The position numbers were made by a program, and so were the translations under genes. Below are positions 10,996-22,075 of a DNA stretch of 64,000 nt, one piece after another. This stretch comes from Hypholoma sublateritium FD-334 SS-4 (lineage: Eukaryota > Basidiomycota > Agaricomycetes > Agaricales > Strophariaceae): positions 3,708 through 67,707 of the forward strand of contig KN817639.1 in NCBI GenBank assembly GCA_000827495.1. The letters run 5' to 3'. The notes under the pieces were generated by a model. It saw only the letters and a program-made list of their open reading frames with translations, did no database searches and had not been told where the DNA came from. Every line of letters begins with the position of its first letter. Positions within the stretch are counted from its first letter, which is position 1.

Positions 10996-13900
10996 ATGTC
11001 CCACTACCAAGACGTACGTTCCAAAATGCTCCACCGCACCATGCATAATTATGAATGATTCCATAGGTCGACGAGGCGCAACGCAGACATTACAATGACA
11101 GTTACACCCCATACCAACCTACAACGACGCCGAACCCATACGACCAGGTCGAGGTGCACCCCAATCCGTACGACCGCCCCCCACCCGCTCAACAATTGCC
11201 ATACGGCGCCGGAACGCCGCTTTCTGACCCCTTCAACCCCCCGCCGCACAACATGTATTCGTCGCCACCACCGGCGCAGATGATTTACCCGCCCCAGCAG
11301 GACACAGCGTACGGCGCTTACCGGCCAGGCAGCACGCCTCTACACACTCTGTCACCGCCACCGCCGCCACCGATGCTCTCCCACTCACCGGGTCCTAACC
11401 CGTTGTTGGCACCCCCTGGGCCATCGACCACGCCAGGCTCGTTGTACAGGCGGTCGGGGTACGAGCTGCATGACGGCGGTGACGATCTTGACATCGACAC
11501 GGGCGACATACCGTTACTTCGCCGCGATCCATCTTCGGTGTCGAGCATCCCACACCTGCCAGGCGGATACGACGACGGAGATATGGCTGCGGGAGGCGAT
11601 GACGCGCGCTCGGAGAATAATATCCGGTACGGGCGCATTCCGCAGCGTGTGCCTCGGCGGTACAAGACAACGAAGAAGGTGGAGTGAGTGGCATGGTCAC
11701 ATCTGGTGTGCGCGCGCTGACGGAAATAGGCTCTTCCACGGCAACTTTGTGCTTGACAATGCGGTACCCAAGAAACTGCTGGAAATGTGTCCGAACCGCA
11801 TCGACCGTGAGTTCACGCATATGCGGTACTCGGCGGCGACGTGCGACCCGAACGACTTCAAGGACTCGGGCTTCACTTTACGGCAGGTGCACTACGACCC
11901 ACCACGGCGAACGGAGCTGTTCATCGTTATGACGATGTACAATGAGGACGAGGAGCTCTTTTGCCGGACGATGCACGGCGTCATCAAGAACATCGTACAT
12001 CTCTGCAAGCGCGACCGCAGCAAGACGTGGGGCAAGGATGGCTGGAAGAAGGTCGTTGTCTGCATTGTCAGTGACGGGCGCTCCAAGATCAACTCGCGCA
12101 CACTCAGTGTTATTGCTGCCATGGGTGCATATCAGGAGGACGTGGCAAAGATGAGGATCGGCAAACAGGATGTGACCGCACACATATACGAATACACTAC
12201 ACAAATCTCTGTCAACCCGTCGCTCAAAATCGAGGGCGCAGAAAAGGGTATTGTCCCAGTCCAGGTGATCTTCTGCCTGAAGGAGAAGAATCAGAAGAAA
12301 ATCAACTCGCACAGATGGTTCTTCAACGCGTTCGGCGCGATTCTGCAACCCAATGTTTGTGTGCTGCTTGACGTGGGCACGATGCCCGGGCCGACATCGA
12401 TCTATCACCTGTGGAAAGCATTTGACATCAACTCAAATGTTGGTGGCGCGTGTGGTGAGATTGTGGCGCTCAAGGGCAAATATGGCCGGAATCTGCTGAA
12501 CCCGCTCGTTGCGGCGCAGAACTTCGAGTACAAGATGTCCAACATTTTGGACAAGCCGCTGTAAGTCCCTAGTCCTGAAAATGCAACATAGGCGCTGATA
12601 GTGCTACAGGGAGTCTGTATTTGGATATATCACTGTTCTACCTGGCGCGTTTAGCGCGTACAGGTATATCGCACTGCAGAACGACGTCAAGGGTGAAGGT
12701 CCGCTGCAGAAGTACTTCCTCGGCGAGTCTATGGTGCGTAGTACTTACCTACGAATGTGGCATGGCTGACGTGTGATAACATAGCATGGCGCGGGCGCAG
12801 ATATCTTCACGGCGAACATGTACCTCGCAGAGGATCGCGTACGTTTCCCCATCTCCGTATTATTACTGCCCTGCTAATACTCCCGGCGTGTACCAGATCC
12901 TGTGCTGGGAGCTCGTCTCAAAGCGTGGCGGCGCGTGGATCCTGCACTACGTCAAGTCGGCGTACGCAGTGACAGATGTGCCCGATCAGGTACCCGAACT
13001 CATCTCGCAGCGCCGTCGCTGGCTCAACGGCTCGTTCTTCGCCGCTGTGCACTCTACGGTGCACTTCCATTACCTGTACCGCTCGAGCCACACTTTTGTA
13101 AGAAAGGCGTGGATCCATGTCGAGATGTTCTATCAGCTGTTCAATTTAATCTTTTCTTGGTTCGCACTCGTACGTCCCGAACCCCATCTCACTCCGGACA
13201 CCCTGCTAACGCGCTCCCAGGCGAATTACTACATCGCGTTCTCGATCCTGTCACAGTCACTGGAAGACACGTCGTTCAACCTGAAAGGGATCAAGACGGT
13301 CAACATCATCCTGAATTACGCTTACCTCGGCCTGCTCATAATGTGCTTTATCCTCTCCCTCGGCAATAGGCCGCAGGGTAGTAAATGGGGGTACACGGGT
13401 GCAATGATTGGGTTTGCATTCATTACGGTCTACATGACGGTACGTTTTCTATGCACCTTTCACTTCCGCGGAGACGGCGCTGACTCGCGGGCATCGTGAT
13501 TCAACAGGTGGCGGCATTCCTGCTTGCGTTCAAGGGCATAGAGAACCTTGAGGCCGCACAAAAGCTCTCTTTCTCGTCGATCTTCACAAACGCGATCTTC
13601 AGAAATATCGTCATCTCGCTGCTCGCGACGCTAGGGCTGTACATCCTTGCCTCACTCATTTTCGTGCGTCCCTCCTGGGTTCCCCTTACCCGTGTTTTAG
13701 CTGTTGCTGAGATGCTGTCTTCGCGTGTGTGGTGGAAAGTTCGAGCCATGGCACATGATCACATCGTTCATCCAGTACCTTCTCATGGCGCCGTCGTACA
13801 TCAACGTGCTCAACGTTTACGCCGTGCGTCCCCAACATCTCGAATACCCTTGCTTAATCTGATGCTCCTCCCTCCTTTCTGTGTAGTTCGCCAATGTGCA

Positions 13901-14470
13901 CGACGTCTCGTGGGGAACGAAGGGTGATAACACTGTTGCGAAGCCGCTGGGCACGGTTGCGACAGGCAAGACGGGCTCCGTTGAGGCAGAGGTACCGACG
14001 GACCAGAAGGACATCGACACGCTGTACGAGGACGCGATCCACGTGCTGAACACGAAGCCGCCGAAGGTAGACAGCAAGCCGGACGCCTCGACGAAGCAAG
14101 AGGACTACTACCGGTCGTTCCGAACGAAGTGCGTTATTCTTGCTCCTCGCCGCATACCGTTGCTGACCTTGTATGCATTATTTTTCTTCCCGCGCAGCGT
14201 ACTCCTCGCCTGGGTGCTCACGAACGCGCTCCTTGCGGCGGCAATCACATCAACGAACGATTCGGCGGAGGTGTCGGGCGCCAACAAGGCCGTCAATGGC
14301 TACATGGGCTTCCTCCTTGCGTCCGTCGCGGGGCTCGCGTGTGCGTCCCTCTTCCCCCTTTCTTCTGTGTCGCATGATGTGATAGCTGACGCGCTGCTTG
14401 TTCTTTTGCAGTTATCCGGTTCATCGGGTCGACGATGTACATGATCGTGCGATTGTTTGCAGGCGAGTAG
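10996..14470 (+). CDS. Chitin synthase, division 1 (class I-III type)
   Basis: A plasma-membrane processive glycosyltransferase that polymerises UDP-GlcNAc into cell-wall chitin. Twelve exons splice in frame to 939 residues: 10996-11013, 11067-11683, 11730-12560, 12610-12733, 12785-12838, 12897-13169, 13221-13439, 13508-13663, 13740-13823, 13887-14128, 14198-14340 and 14412-14470. The N-terminal 190 residues are rich in Pro, Tyr and Gln and probably disordered. Next comes the chitin synthase N-terminal block ([17 protein letters not shown]), then [28 protein letters not shown], the EDR acceptor motif (YLAEDR) and the QRRRW product motif. A cluster of C-terminal membrane segments ends [12 protein letters not shown]. 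Exon 1 is only 18 nt, fixing the start ahead of a 53-nt intron. The class within division 1 would need a phylogeny. Confidence 0.95.
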
Positions 14471-14691
14471 GCGCGCGGGGCGGGAGCGTGTGGGATCTAG
14501 GTGTATCAGTCGCCGCTTGCATTACGAACGAACAATGTTGATCTTATAACGACGATCGTATTTTTATCTAGGCTGTGTGTTCTGCGATTGATGATGATTT
14601 TCTGTTGTTTTAATCGACTCGACATAGTATTTATTATACGAATACAAATGATTTTACGTTCCTGAGTACGTGGGTCTAAGGCTCTGAGCGA
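14471..14691. other. 3' flank of the chitin synthase
   Basis: AT-rich and without features. It probably contains the polyadenylation region. Confidence 0.4.
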
Positions 14692-15042
14692 TTGACAACT
14701 TTACGTCGGTATTTGCGTATGACTTTCAAGTGGGAGGGCAAAGCTCCTCATGTTTATGTACATCAAGTTTGCATGACGCATGAAGGCAAGCGATTTCTGG
14801 AAAATGATGGTTCCAAATCGCGAAATCCGAAGCCAGAGCTCGAACAACTTGAACCGTTGATTATTCCCTTCCCTCCACAGTATGACTGTCGTTCGCCGTT
14901 TGCAAGGGCCACTCAATCAACGACCGCATTTGTATTTGACTATACTTCCATAGAACTTGGCCGAAAGAATCTTTACGACCAGTTGTTGTACCGCGACCAC
15001 ATGAAGAAACTCAAAGCTCAACCATCGCTTCGCAGGTTCTAG
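14692..15042 (+). CDS. Unrecognised ORF, 116 codons
   Basis: One uninterrupted frame with protein-like composition (balanced charge, ending KKLKAQPSLRRF). I recognise no domain, signal peptide or membrane segment. It lies between the chitin synthase and the repeat block and could be an exon of a larger gene or a remnant. A second protein-like frame at 15092-15277 carries two hydrophobic stretches (CATLVWSLSYPIGNAISGG). A third at about 15280-15396 has a CKTCGKF cysteine pair. I cannot join these three with confidence. Confidence 0.25.
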   Translation: MTTLRRYLRMTFKWEGKAPHVYVHQVCMTHEGKRFLENDGSKSRNPKPELEQLEPLIIPFPPQYDCRSPFARATQSTTAFVFDYTSIELGRKNLYDQLLYRDHMKKLKAQPSLRRF

Positions 15043-15583
15043 CAATATTAAAACTTCAGCAGTACAAAGCCCCTCCATCTGACCACTCCCAATGAGTCCC
15101 AATGCCGCCGACCCCGCCTTAAGTCGTCAATGCTACGAGCTTATTGCATACGAATGCGCGACCCTCGTATGGAGTCTCTCATACCCAATTGGCAACGCGA
15201 TCAGCGGTGGTCTATTATACTGCATGCGACGGTGGATTTTTCCAAAGGTGAGGAACAGGCTGGAACAGGTGAGATAAATTCCGTTGGTTTCAAACTTGGG
15301 GATCCACTTAAGTTCCATGGAGGCAAGCCGCAATGTAAAACTTGTGGCAAATTCACTGGGATACAGATGCAGAAAGCTACAGAGCAAGGCACTTAGAGTG
15401 ACTTATTGCTGGCGTGAGAACTCCACAACGTGGACGAGGCAGACATCAAACTTATCGCTGAGCGACTGCGTTGCCAGAGGTAGTCGAGCACAAGGTCTCC
15501 AAGGAGGTCGCGTCTGCTTCCGATGGTGATAGATTCCCTCAAGATTCTCACTGTTCAGATTATCTCGTAATTCTCTGGAAGTT

Positions 15584-16011
15584 TTATTTGAGCTTTGTTA
15601 GTGTACTTAGCTGCCAAGTAACTGCGTAAGAGCCTGCATCACTCGTCTGATCTAGCCTCATTATCGAGCTCGCAGTATCATAGTAGGTTTGCAGTGATTT
15701 CAGCTTGATTTCAGCGTAGATTTTGCGCAAACTCAACACAAACTCATCATGCAATGTTTTCGTCACATACCTTCGGCTTGCCTTCGGCGCTTCAACAACG
15801 CTTCAAGACTCCAATCTAATCTAAAAGCGAATATGCACCACCTGCGAGTCCCACGTAACCCCCCGGTTTGCAATGTGTGACCTCTCCGCTTTTGCTCGAG
15901 TGATGCCCACAGGAAGATCAGCATGCACGTGGTCTGCATAGCACAACGATTTCTCTTTGGTAAGCATATTTTTGGAAATGGCGCGCAAAAGGCGCGCGTC
16001 CACGGCAGCAA
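15584..16011 (-). other. Coding-like remnant, unrecognised
   Basis: On the minus strand a protein-like frame (RAISKNMLTKEKSLCYAD and HADLPVGITRAKAERS) runs from about 16003 to 15821. A second (TLHDEFVLSLRKIYAEIKLK) runs from 15766 to 15584. A GTATGTG donor-like string lies between them. No family is recognised and stops interrupt the join. It may be a decayed gene at the edge of the repeat block. Confidence 0.2.
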
Positions 16012-16300
16012 AGCGCGTATTCTACCAGACAGGCCAGCTCCTGNGAAGATTTATTTTATAGCGTAATTACATACATTAATGACATATAGGACATACCCCA
16101 ATTTCTTGAGACGGCCCAGGGGCCAGAAGCATAGACAGGGCTGGGGTGGTACTTGGGTGGTAGTAGGTACCGCGAACAGGGCTGNAATTTGGCTGGAATG
16201 TACTTATTCTAGGGCGCACTCGTCGAGCGTATATCGAAGGATGCCGAGGAACTGTGGCNTAAAAGCGCGAGGTCACTGATCGAGGGACCTGATAGGCGCG

Positions 16301-16395
16301 ATCGACTATTAGAGTGCGGGGCGCGCAGCCTACGTCGAGCGCTGTCGAGCGACGGCGCGCGAGGGGTCAACGGCGCGTTGGGCCCACGCCGGCCC
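16301..16395 (+). repeat. GC-rich direct repeat, copy A
   Basis: The core GACTATTAGAGTGCGGG is followed after a gap by TACGTCGAGCG and a CGCGCG-rich tail. The same order of elements recurs at about 16832-16925. The two copies bracket the palindromic tandem repeats at 16480-16800. Confidence 0.55.
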
Positions 16396-16479
16396 GTGGT
16401 CCGCGCGAGCGCGCTAATGATATTGCATATTGCGCGCGCCCATCCTGTGCCATCTCTCCAGTGGTAGATGCTAGAGAGA

Positions 16480-16800
16480 GCCGTTTCACCAGATGATTCA
16501 TCTGGTGCTATGGCTCGGGAAGCATTATCATAGCCGTCCGGAGCTGCTCCTCCAGGTCACATATACATCTAACCTAGAGTGATCACTCTAGATGCATTAT
16601 TATTCACATCATTTGGAGCATCCCCTCCAAATCACTCATACCAGAGAGATGACTCCAGACACATAGCCAAGCATTCCGTCTGTAGCTTCCGCTCCAGGTC
16701 ACCTNTACCAGAGGGATGACTCCAGAAGTATGCCATCCCGAGTTGCTCCTCCAGGTAACCTACTACCATCCAGAGAAATGACTCCAGACACGCAGTGGCA
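16480..16800 (+). repeat. Degenerate tandem repeat with internal palindromes, roughly 60-80 bp units
   Basis: Units share a CTCCAGGTCAC or CTCCAAATCAC segment followed by an A-C-C-AGAG(A/G)GATGACTCCAGA segment. They recur at about 16552, 16605, 16672 and 16745. Several units hold short palindromes, including AGAGTGATCACTCT near 16575, CAGATGATTCATCTG near 16490 and GAGCTGCTC near 16540. One ambiguous base (16705) lies inside. No coding sequence is seen. Confidence 0.6.
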
Positions 16801-16831
16801 CGCACCTTCTCCTCTACGCGGCTTACTTGCG

Positions 16832-16925
16832 TGATAGACTATTAGGGTGCGGGACCCACCCGCATGCAGCTTACGTCGAGCGACGTCGCGCGGGGTACTT
16901 GCGGGCGCAGGCCACCGGTTTGTTG
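16832..16925 (+). repeat. GC-rich direct repeat, copy B
   Basis: Imperfect copy of 16301-16395 sharing GACTATTAG(A/G)GTGCGGG and TACGTCGAGCG, with a short insertion between the two blocks. It lies in the same orientation and marks the right boundary of the palindromic tandem repeat. Confidence 0.5.
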
Positions 16926-17555
16926 CTACCGATTGGAATATATTGAGTGTAGTTTGAGCGACCCTGATGCTCTCAGCCTTTCGGACTATAGAGTGACCTT
17001 GGGCGAGTTCACGAGGACGGCTGACTAGTTTTCATTACTTATACTTGACACTGGCAGTAATTCTTTGTATGAATATGATAACATTATGATAACTTTTTTT
17101 TTAACTTGAGCAGCGACTACGGACTCCGAACTATTCACGTAATACCGCGACTGTGTGATGGGCGCTTAAAACTCGAACAGGCGCTTGTGAGCACGCACTG
17201 TAAATCTAGCTACAGCTAGACTCTCATCTATCCTACTACATGGAAGCTGATTACGTCTTCGAAGATATTTTTAATCTTTTCGAGGTTACCAGAAAGTATA
17301 CGTGTTTGCCATTAATGAGTTGTGACTTTCCGAAAGTAATGGCATTACTGAAACTGTGTTTGTGCTAACAAGTCCTTTGTAGGACATATGAGAAGCTAAA
17401 AATTACTGGGTTGTTTTGTAGCTAGTTGGCTATATATTTTGAAAAGAAATTCATATCAGGCACATTAAGACATTAAGACATAGGTCTCCATAATATATAC
17501 AAGTCATTTGAAGTTATAGTATGACAATGAAGTTCAATATGCGTACTATTCATAT

Positions 17556-17710
17556 GCAATATGTGTGCGATATGTGTGCGATATGTGTGCGATATGTATG
17601 CGATATGTGTGCGATATGTGTGCGATATGTGCGATTTGTGTGCGACATGTGTACGACATGTGTGCGACATGTGTGCGATAGGTGTGCGATACGCTAGCGA
17701 TATGTGTGAG
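17556..17710 (+). repeat. 11-bp minisatellite
   Basis: About 14 copies of an 11-bp unit, consensus ATATGTGTGCG, with drift to ACATGTGTGCG in the right half. Because 11 is not a multiple of 3, the array gives open but meaningless repetitive peptides on both strands. It abuts the composite repeat that starts near 17725. Confidence 0.85.
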
Positions 17711-17724
17711 AGCTTCTATGATTT

Positions 17725-18775
17725 ATGTGCGATATGCGCACCGGATGGTGTGCCGCGTGCGTATAACATACGCATTTAGAGACGCTACTCCAGTGGTCGC
17801 GCACCTGAACCAACTAGAGGGACAGTTCTATTGAATGCGCGCTGGTGAAAGGCTGTCTACAGTCTGGTGGGCGGCCTCACTGAGAGGGAGAGAGAGAATC
17901 GACTTCAATCGAGGGAAAGGCCAACGCTGTGGTATTCGTATGGTAACAATAGATATCGTACATCTGTGTACTTTACGGGTTTTATACCAGCGATCAGGTG
18001 ATGATGAAAATGAGCGAGAGAAACGACGGGTGACTAGGCGCGTCGTAAGGACACGCCGATACACCGGAGTAAGGTGAGCGCAGGGAAACGATAGGGAAAA
18101 AACAGGGGCGACCGGAAGCGTGTGTGTGCGTCTGATCAGGATTCAGAGCGCGTCGAGGGAGATCTGATGTGGCGGTGATGTGAGGGACGGGCGCCTATGC
18201 GCGTGTGGATGAGCGCCTATGGGCACGTGTTGTGAGACTGGCCGCTGGAGCCGTAGCACCGGATGGCGTGCGCATGCAGTGATACTTAGAGGGTCGACTC
18301 TGGCTATGAGCGCTAGAGCCGTTGCACCGGATGGTGTGCCGCGTGCGTACTGACCTACACAATTAGAGACGCTACTCCAGCGGTCGCGCACACGAACAGA
18401 CTGGAGGGACGGCTCTATTGAATGCCTGCTGGAGCCGTCGCACCGAATGGCGTGCGCATGCGATTTGCATGCGATACTTAGAGGGTCGGCTCTGGCTATG
18501 GGCGCTAGAGCCGTCGCACCGGATGGTGTTCCGCGTGCGTATAATATGCGCATCTAGAGACGCTACTCTAGTTGTCGCTCCATTGAACTGGATGGAGCGG
18601 CGGCTCTATTAAATGCCCGCTGGAGCGGTCGCACCGGATGGTGCGTGTATGAGCTACGTGTCTAGAGACGCTACTTACTCCAGTTGTCGCGCATATGAAC
18701 CGACTGGAATAATAGCTCCATTTAATGCCCACTGGAGCCGCGGCACTGGATGGCGTGCATATGCGACACCCCCAA
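17725..18775 (+). repeat. Composite higher-order repeat of two alternating unit types
   Basis: Unit type 1 contains GCACCGGATGGTGTGCCGCG and then TAGAGACGCTACTC; the latter falls at 17777, 18364, 18555 and 18663. Unit type 2 contains CACCG(G/A)ATGGCGTGCGCATG and then GATACTTAGAGGGTCG, with the latter at about 18281 and 18473. The two types alternate and share a GCTGGAGCCGT(C/T/A)GCAC joint, so a longer unit seems to have been amplified. Open frames here are by-products of the repeat. Confidence 0.75.
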
Positions 18776-19236
18776 CCTTGCGAGGCAGAAGCCAACCTCA
18801 AGCAATTCCAGACATCCTTCAGAAAGTATCTTTAGCCATTCTTGAGCTATTTAACTGCTCCTGAACTGTCTCGCAACCTGGAGTTGTCATTCACTATGTT
18901 ATTCATGCATTTTAAAGGATCTATGCGCCAATATTTTGCTGTATTACGTCAAGTGCAGATCGCTCTTGGTGCGGCAGACATGACATAATCCACTGCACGT
19001 CTCAACAACCCGTGCTTATCTCACTTACAACGCCAGCTGGATTCCCACGTTGCACACCGGGGAGTTATGCGTTTTTTGTGGGGTCTCTATAACCCTCTAA
19101 AAGGAACCGGTCAATTGTGATGGTAATCAGGCACCGACCCTGAACTTATTTGGCCGTGCTTGGATTCAAGTGTGTTGGCAAGCGGGTGTTCGTCATCGGC
19201 AGCGACACCTGATGACCGTCAGAATCTTGGAGTGCT
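18776..19236. other. 5' flank of the AP-2 sigma gene
   Basis: No gene is seen between the composite repeat and the AP-2 sigma start codon. The core promoter is presumably here. Confidence 0.4.
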
Positions 19237-19928
19237 ATGATTCGCTTCATCCTTGTCCAAGTGGGCACTTCCGTGGATTTTCTCTGAAATTAATTGACTA
19301 GTGCCCATCCAGAACCGCCAAGGAAAGACGAGGCTTTCCAAGTGGTATGTTCCCTACGATGACGACGAGAAAGTGCGTTACGCCATGACCAAAACCTTTG
19401 GCGTATGCTGATGGATCATTGTGTAGGTGAGGCTTCGAGGAGATGTGCACCGTCTGGTCGCACCTAGAGACCAGAAATATCAATCCAACTTTGTCGAGGT
19501 ATGGTCCACACTGGGCTTCGCGGAGTGGCATGTTGATCGCTATCTAGTTTCGCAATTACAAAGTGGTATACCGTCGATACGCAGGTCTATTTTTCTGCCT
19601 ATGCGTAGATGCGAATGACAACGAGTTGGCCTATTTGGAGGCGATACATCTCTTTGTCGAGATCTTAGGTATAATTCGCCGATAAGTTACCTTGCTGGTC
19701 TGACATGCTCCTTTCAGACACGTTTTTCGATAATGTGTGCGAACTTGACCTCGTTTTCAACTTCTACAAGGTAAGAAACTTTCTTAGAACTCTTTCCTAT
19801 ATGTGCGGTGCTTATACTACACATAGGTCTATGCTATTCTTGACGAGATATTCCTTGCCGGCGAAATAGAGGAAACGAGCAAGGATGTAGTTCTGTCAAG
19901 ATTGGAAGAATTGGAAAAGCTTGAATAA
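19237..19928 (+). CDS. APS2: AP-2 adaptor complex, sigma (small) subunit
   Basis: This is the small chain of the heterotetrameric AP-2 adaptor, which links cargo and clathrin at the plasma membrane in endocytosis. Six short exons splice in frame to 143 residues, almost exactly the family length (142 in animals): 19237-19260, 19313-19372, 19427-19498, 19548-19668, 19718-19770 and 19827-19928. The assembled chain reads [102 protein letters not shown] and [14 protein letters not shown]-1 and AP-3 sigma chains are related, but IRFILVQNR, the FRNYK block and [16 protein letters not shown] fit AP-2 best. Five introns in 430 coding bases make every exon too short for simple ORF detection. Confidence 0.93.
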
Positions 19929-20110
19929 GTGTATATTGAATTTGAGTTAGTCCAGTCATTTTCCGTCAGCATCTAAACGACATATTTCAGAATCGAAGTC
20001 CGTGTAGACCTCGTAAGATCACATGTTCTAAATGCAAACCCGACCAAGAGTCTACGGCGTACACTTCAAGACACTTCACGGACATCTCACGAAGGCTGCG
20101 GTGTTACCCA
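19929..20110. other. Spacer
   Basis: No feature seen downstream of the AP-2 sigma stop codon. Confidence 0.4.
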
Positions 20111-21290
20111 GTGACATACACTAAAAAAACAGTGGGACCCCGGGCCATATTGCAAAGGTGATCATGGCCTCTCGCTAACAAACGACATCTTCGTACGAAA
20201 GAGAATATATGAAGAACTGCTTTTTGCCGACTTGTATTGCTCCAACGACTGGGATAGTCTCATGTCCCTGAATCTTTTACCTCCTTTGAAGCACAGCCAT
20301 TCATATGTCGACCCAAAACAACGAGATATTATGTCTAATTTCCCGCCAAAATCCCGATACAAACCCACATTCTCTCCCATGGTCCCATCTTCACTTCTTA
20401 ACGACGACATCGGAACATGAAATCTTTGGCCTTCAATATTCAATGCCAACTCACTACCCCACCGTTAGTGTTGCTCACGGACATCTATGCAATACAGTTA
20501 ATGACCGAGAGTCCGCCGTGAGTGCAATCAGATAAATCTCGGCTTCCTGTCTGGGCAAGGAAATAGCGTTTACACGCTTGTATGTCCAAAATGGCGTGTC
20601 AACATTTACCCTAAGGGATCTCCTTGCCTCGATGGACGTCAGAGCTGTCAGGGAACGAGTCTATTGGGTTTAAACTCTGAAACTTTTTGACCCGCCTTGA
20701 AGCGCTTCGGTTAGCCCGTGGTTTCTCCTTCATCTGTGGAAGATGAAGTTTCGGGGCTATATTCACACCTTATACAAAAATTCTCAAGCTGCTTTGCCCG
20801 CAATGGACAATTCTGCTCACCGAAGCTACAGCCGAGACTTCTCAAGCAAAGCCTCGAGTCGGTGCAAATTGGACAATTAGGCTGATTATACTCAGGTTTT
20901 TGAAGTTCTATCTCTGGAACCTGCGAAAAAGCAATTGCCCTGGCGCGCAGGGGAAAATTCGGATCCGGCGTTTTTTAAAGTGATTTCATTGCTTTTGTGA
21001 GTGGCGAGAGCATTGATAGTTTATCATTTGTTTAGCAGGAACTCCCGACCTTGATCAATCCTCAACAAATGTTCTTGCGGATGGTGTGTGTTTTGGTCGC
21101 TTATGATGTTGATTCAGCCTTGATAAATATTATAAATGACATTTCCAGTTCGCAGGCTTATCGTTTGCTCCGGCCATTCACTTTTCCAATAAGTCTACAC
21201 CCCCGCAACCGGATGGACTTGAGATTGTCGGTCTCATGGTACGACGAAAGTGGTTTGTTGAAGTTGCTGGTATCGCCGTGAACCCCATTT
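20111..21290 (+). pseudogene. Decayed coding-like region of unknown family
   Basis: Several protein-like segments lie in the same direction but in different frames. They include FVRKRIYEELLFADLY with SNDWDSLMSLNLLPPLKH (about 20190-20290), KEIAFTRLYVQNGVSTFTLR (about 20560-20620) and MFLRMVCVLVAYDVDSALIN (about 21070-21130). Stops and frame changes separate them, and only some gaps look like introns (for example a GTGAGTGG to TAGCAG interval at about 21000-21042). I recognise no domain. It may be a broken gene or an intron-rich gene I cannot assemble. Confidence 0.25.
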
Positions 21291-22075
21291 CCCTCCCACA
21301 CGTAAAATCCATCGCGAAGGGACTCACAACCTATTGTACCTCGGAATTGACTAGGATTCGAAATGGTCGATACCGCTCTGCACACGGTGCGGACACCCGC
21401 CCCTGGTCATCGATACCCTGTATTCATTTAAAGCACCAGGCGCGTTGCCGAACGACAACCGTCACAGGGAATATTGTTGCCTACTCCGGCATTCGCATGG
21501 CATCCACGTGGAATGGACCCATCGCCTGTTCGGGAATCGGTAAGTGCAATTAAGTACGAGTACTTTTTGACGACACTCCAACGGGGCCATCTATGGCGGA
21601 GGACGCAAAACCGATCCTACTTGGGTTGCTACCAAATGGTCTTGGAAGTCTAGGTTTGTGATCAATCCGGAGATCTCCCACTGATTCCGAAATGCCACCG
21701 CGCGGGCTCTTTTTTCCACGATGATCAAGTCGACATCGACATAAATACATACATATGCCCTTCGGAAGCGACAGTCTATTTTCCCTTTACATACGATACC
21801 TTCTGCCGCACTCCTTCGCTGGTGCTTGTTTCCTCTCCTTTTCGTCATAAACGGTCAGGAATATACAACGACCGTCGCTGGGAACGCTGACTTACTTTTA
21901 CCATTTCTTAGCCGCCACGCGCACTGAGCCTCGGACACCGTTAGTACCCACTCTTTTTCGACCTAGAGATCGTTCCTTTCGCACAGGCGCTGACCTATCC
22001 GCAGTCTACTCTCTCTCCCAAGTGGAAGTTGGTACGCCCTGTTTCTACTATTTCCGCATTTTCCTTTCGATTGAC
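21291..22075. other. Upstream region of the F-box gene
   Basis: No supportable gene. The frame that continues upstream of 22076 has no ATG before a stop and probably corresponds to 5' UTR. Confidence 0.4.

Noticed and set aside
11395..12408. Minus-strand frames of 115 to 176 codons within the chitin synthase
   Set aside because: Antisense shadows. The plus strand carries the chitin synthase motifs in spliced frame.
2873..14470. Chitin deacetylase, RCE1 and chitin synthase as a cell-wall gene cluster
   Set aside because: Only two of the three act on chitin. The genes are far apart and in mixed orientation, so the arrangement is probably coincidental.
17473..17779. Repetitive Cys/His/Tyr-rich open frames on both strands
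   Set aside because: They are read-outs of the 11-bp minisatellite. Both strands are open, and there is no start context, domain or splice signal.
17828..18864. Overlapping frames of 60 to 136 codons on both strands
   Set aside because: They follow the composite repeat, and their sequence resemblance to each other comes from the DNA repeat, not from protein conservation.
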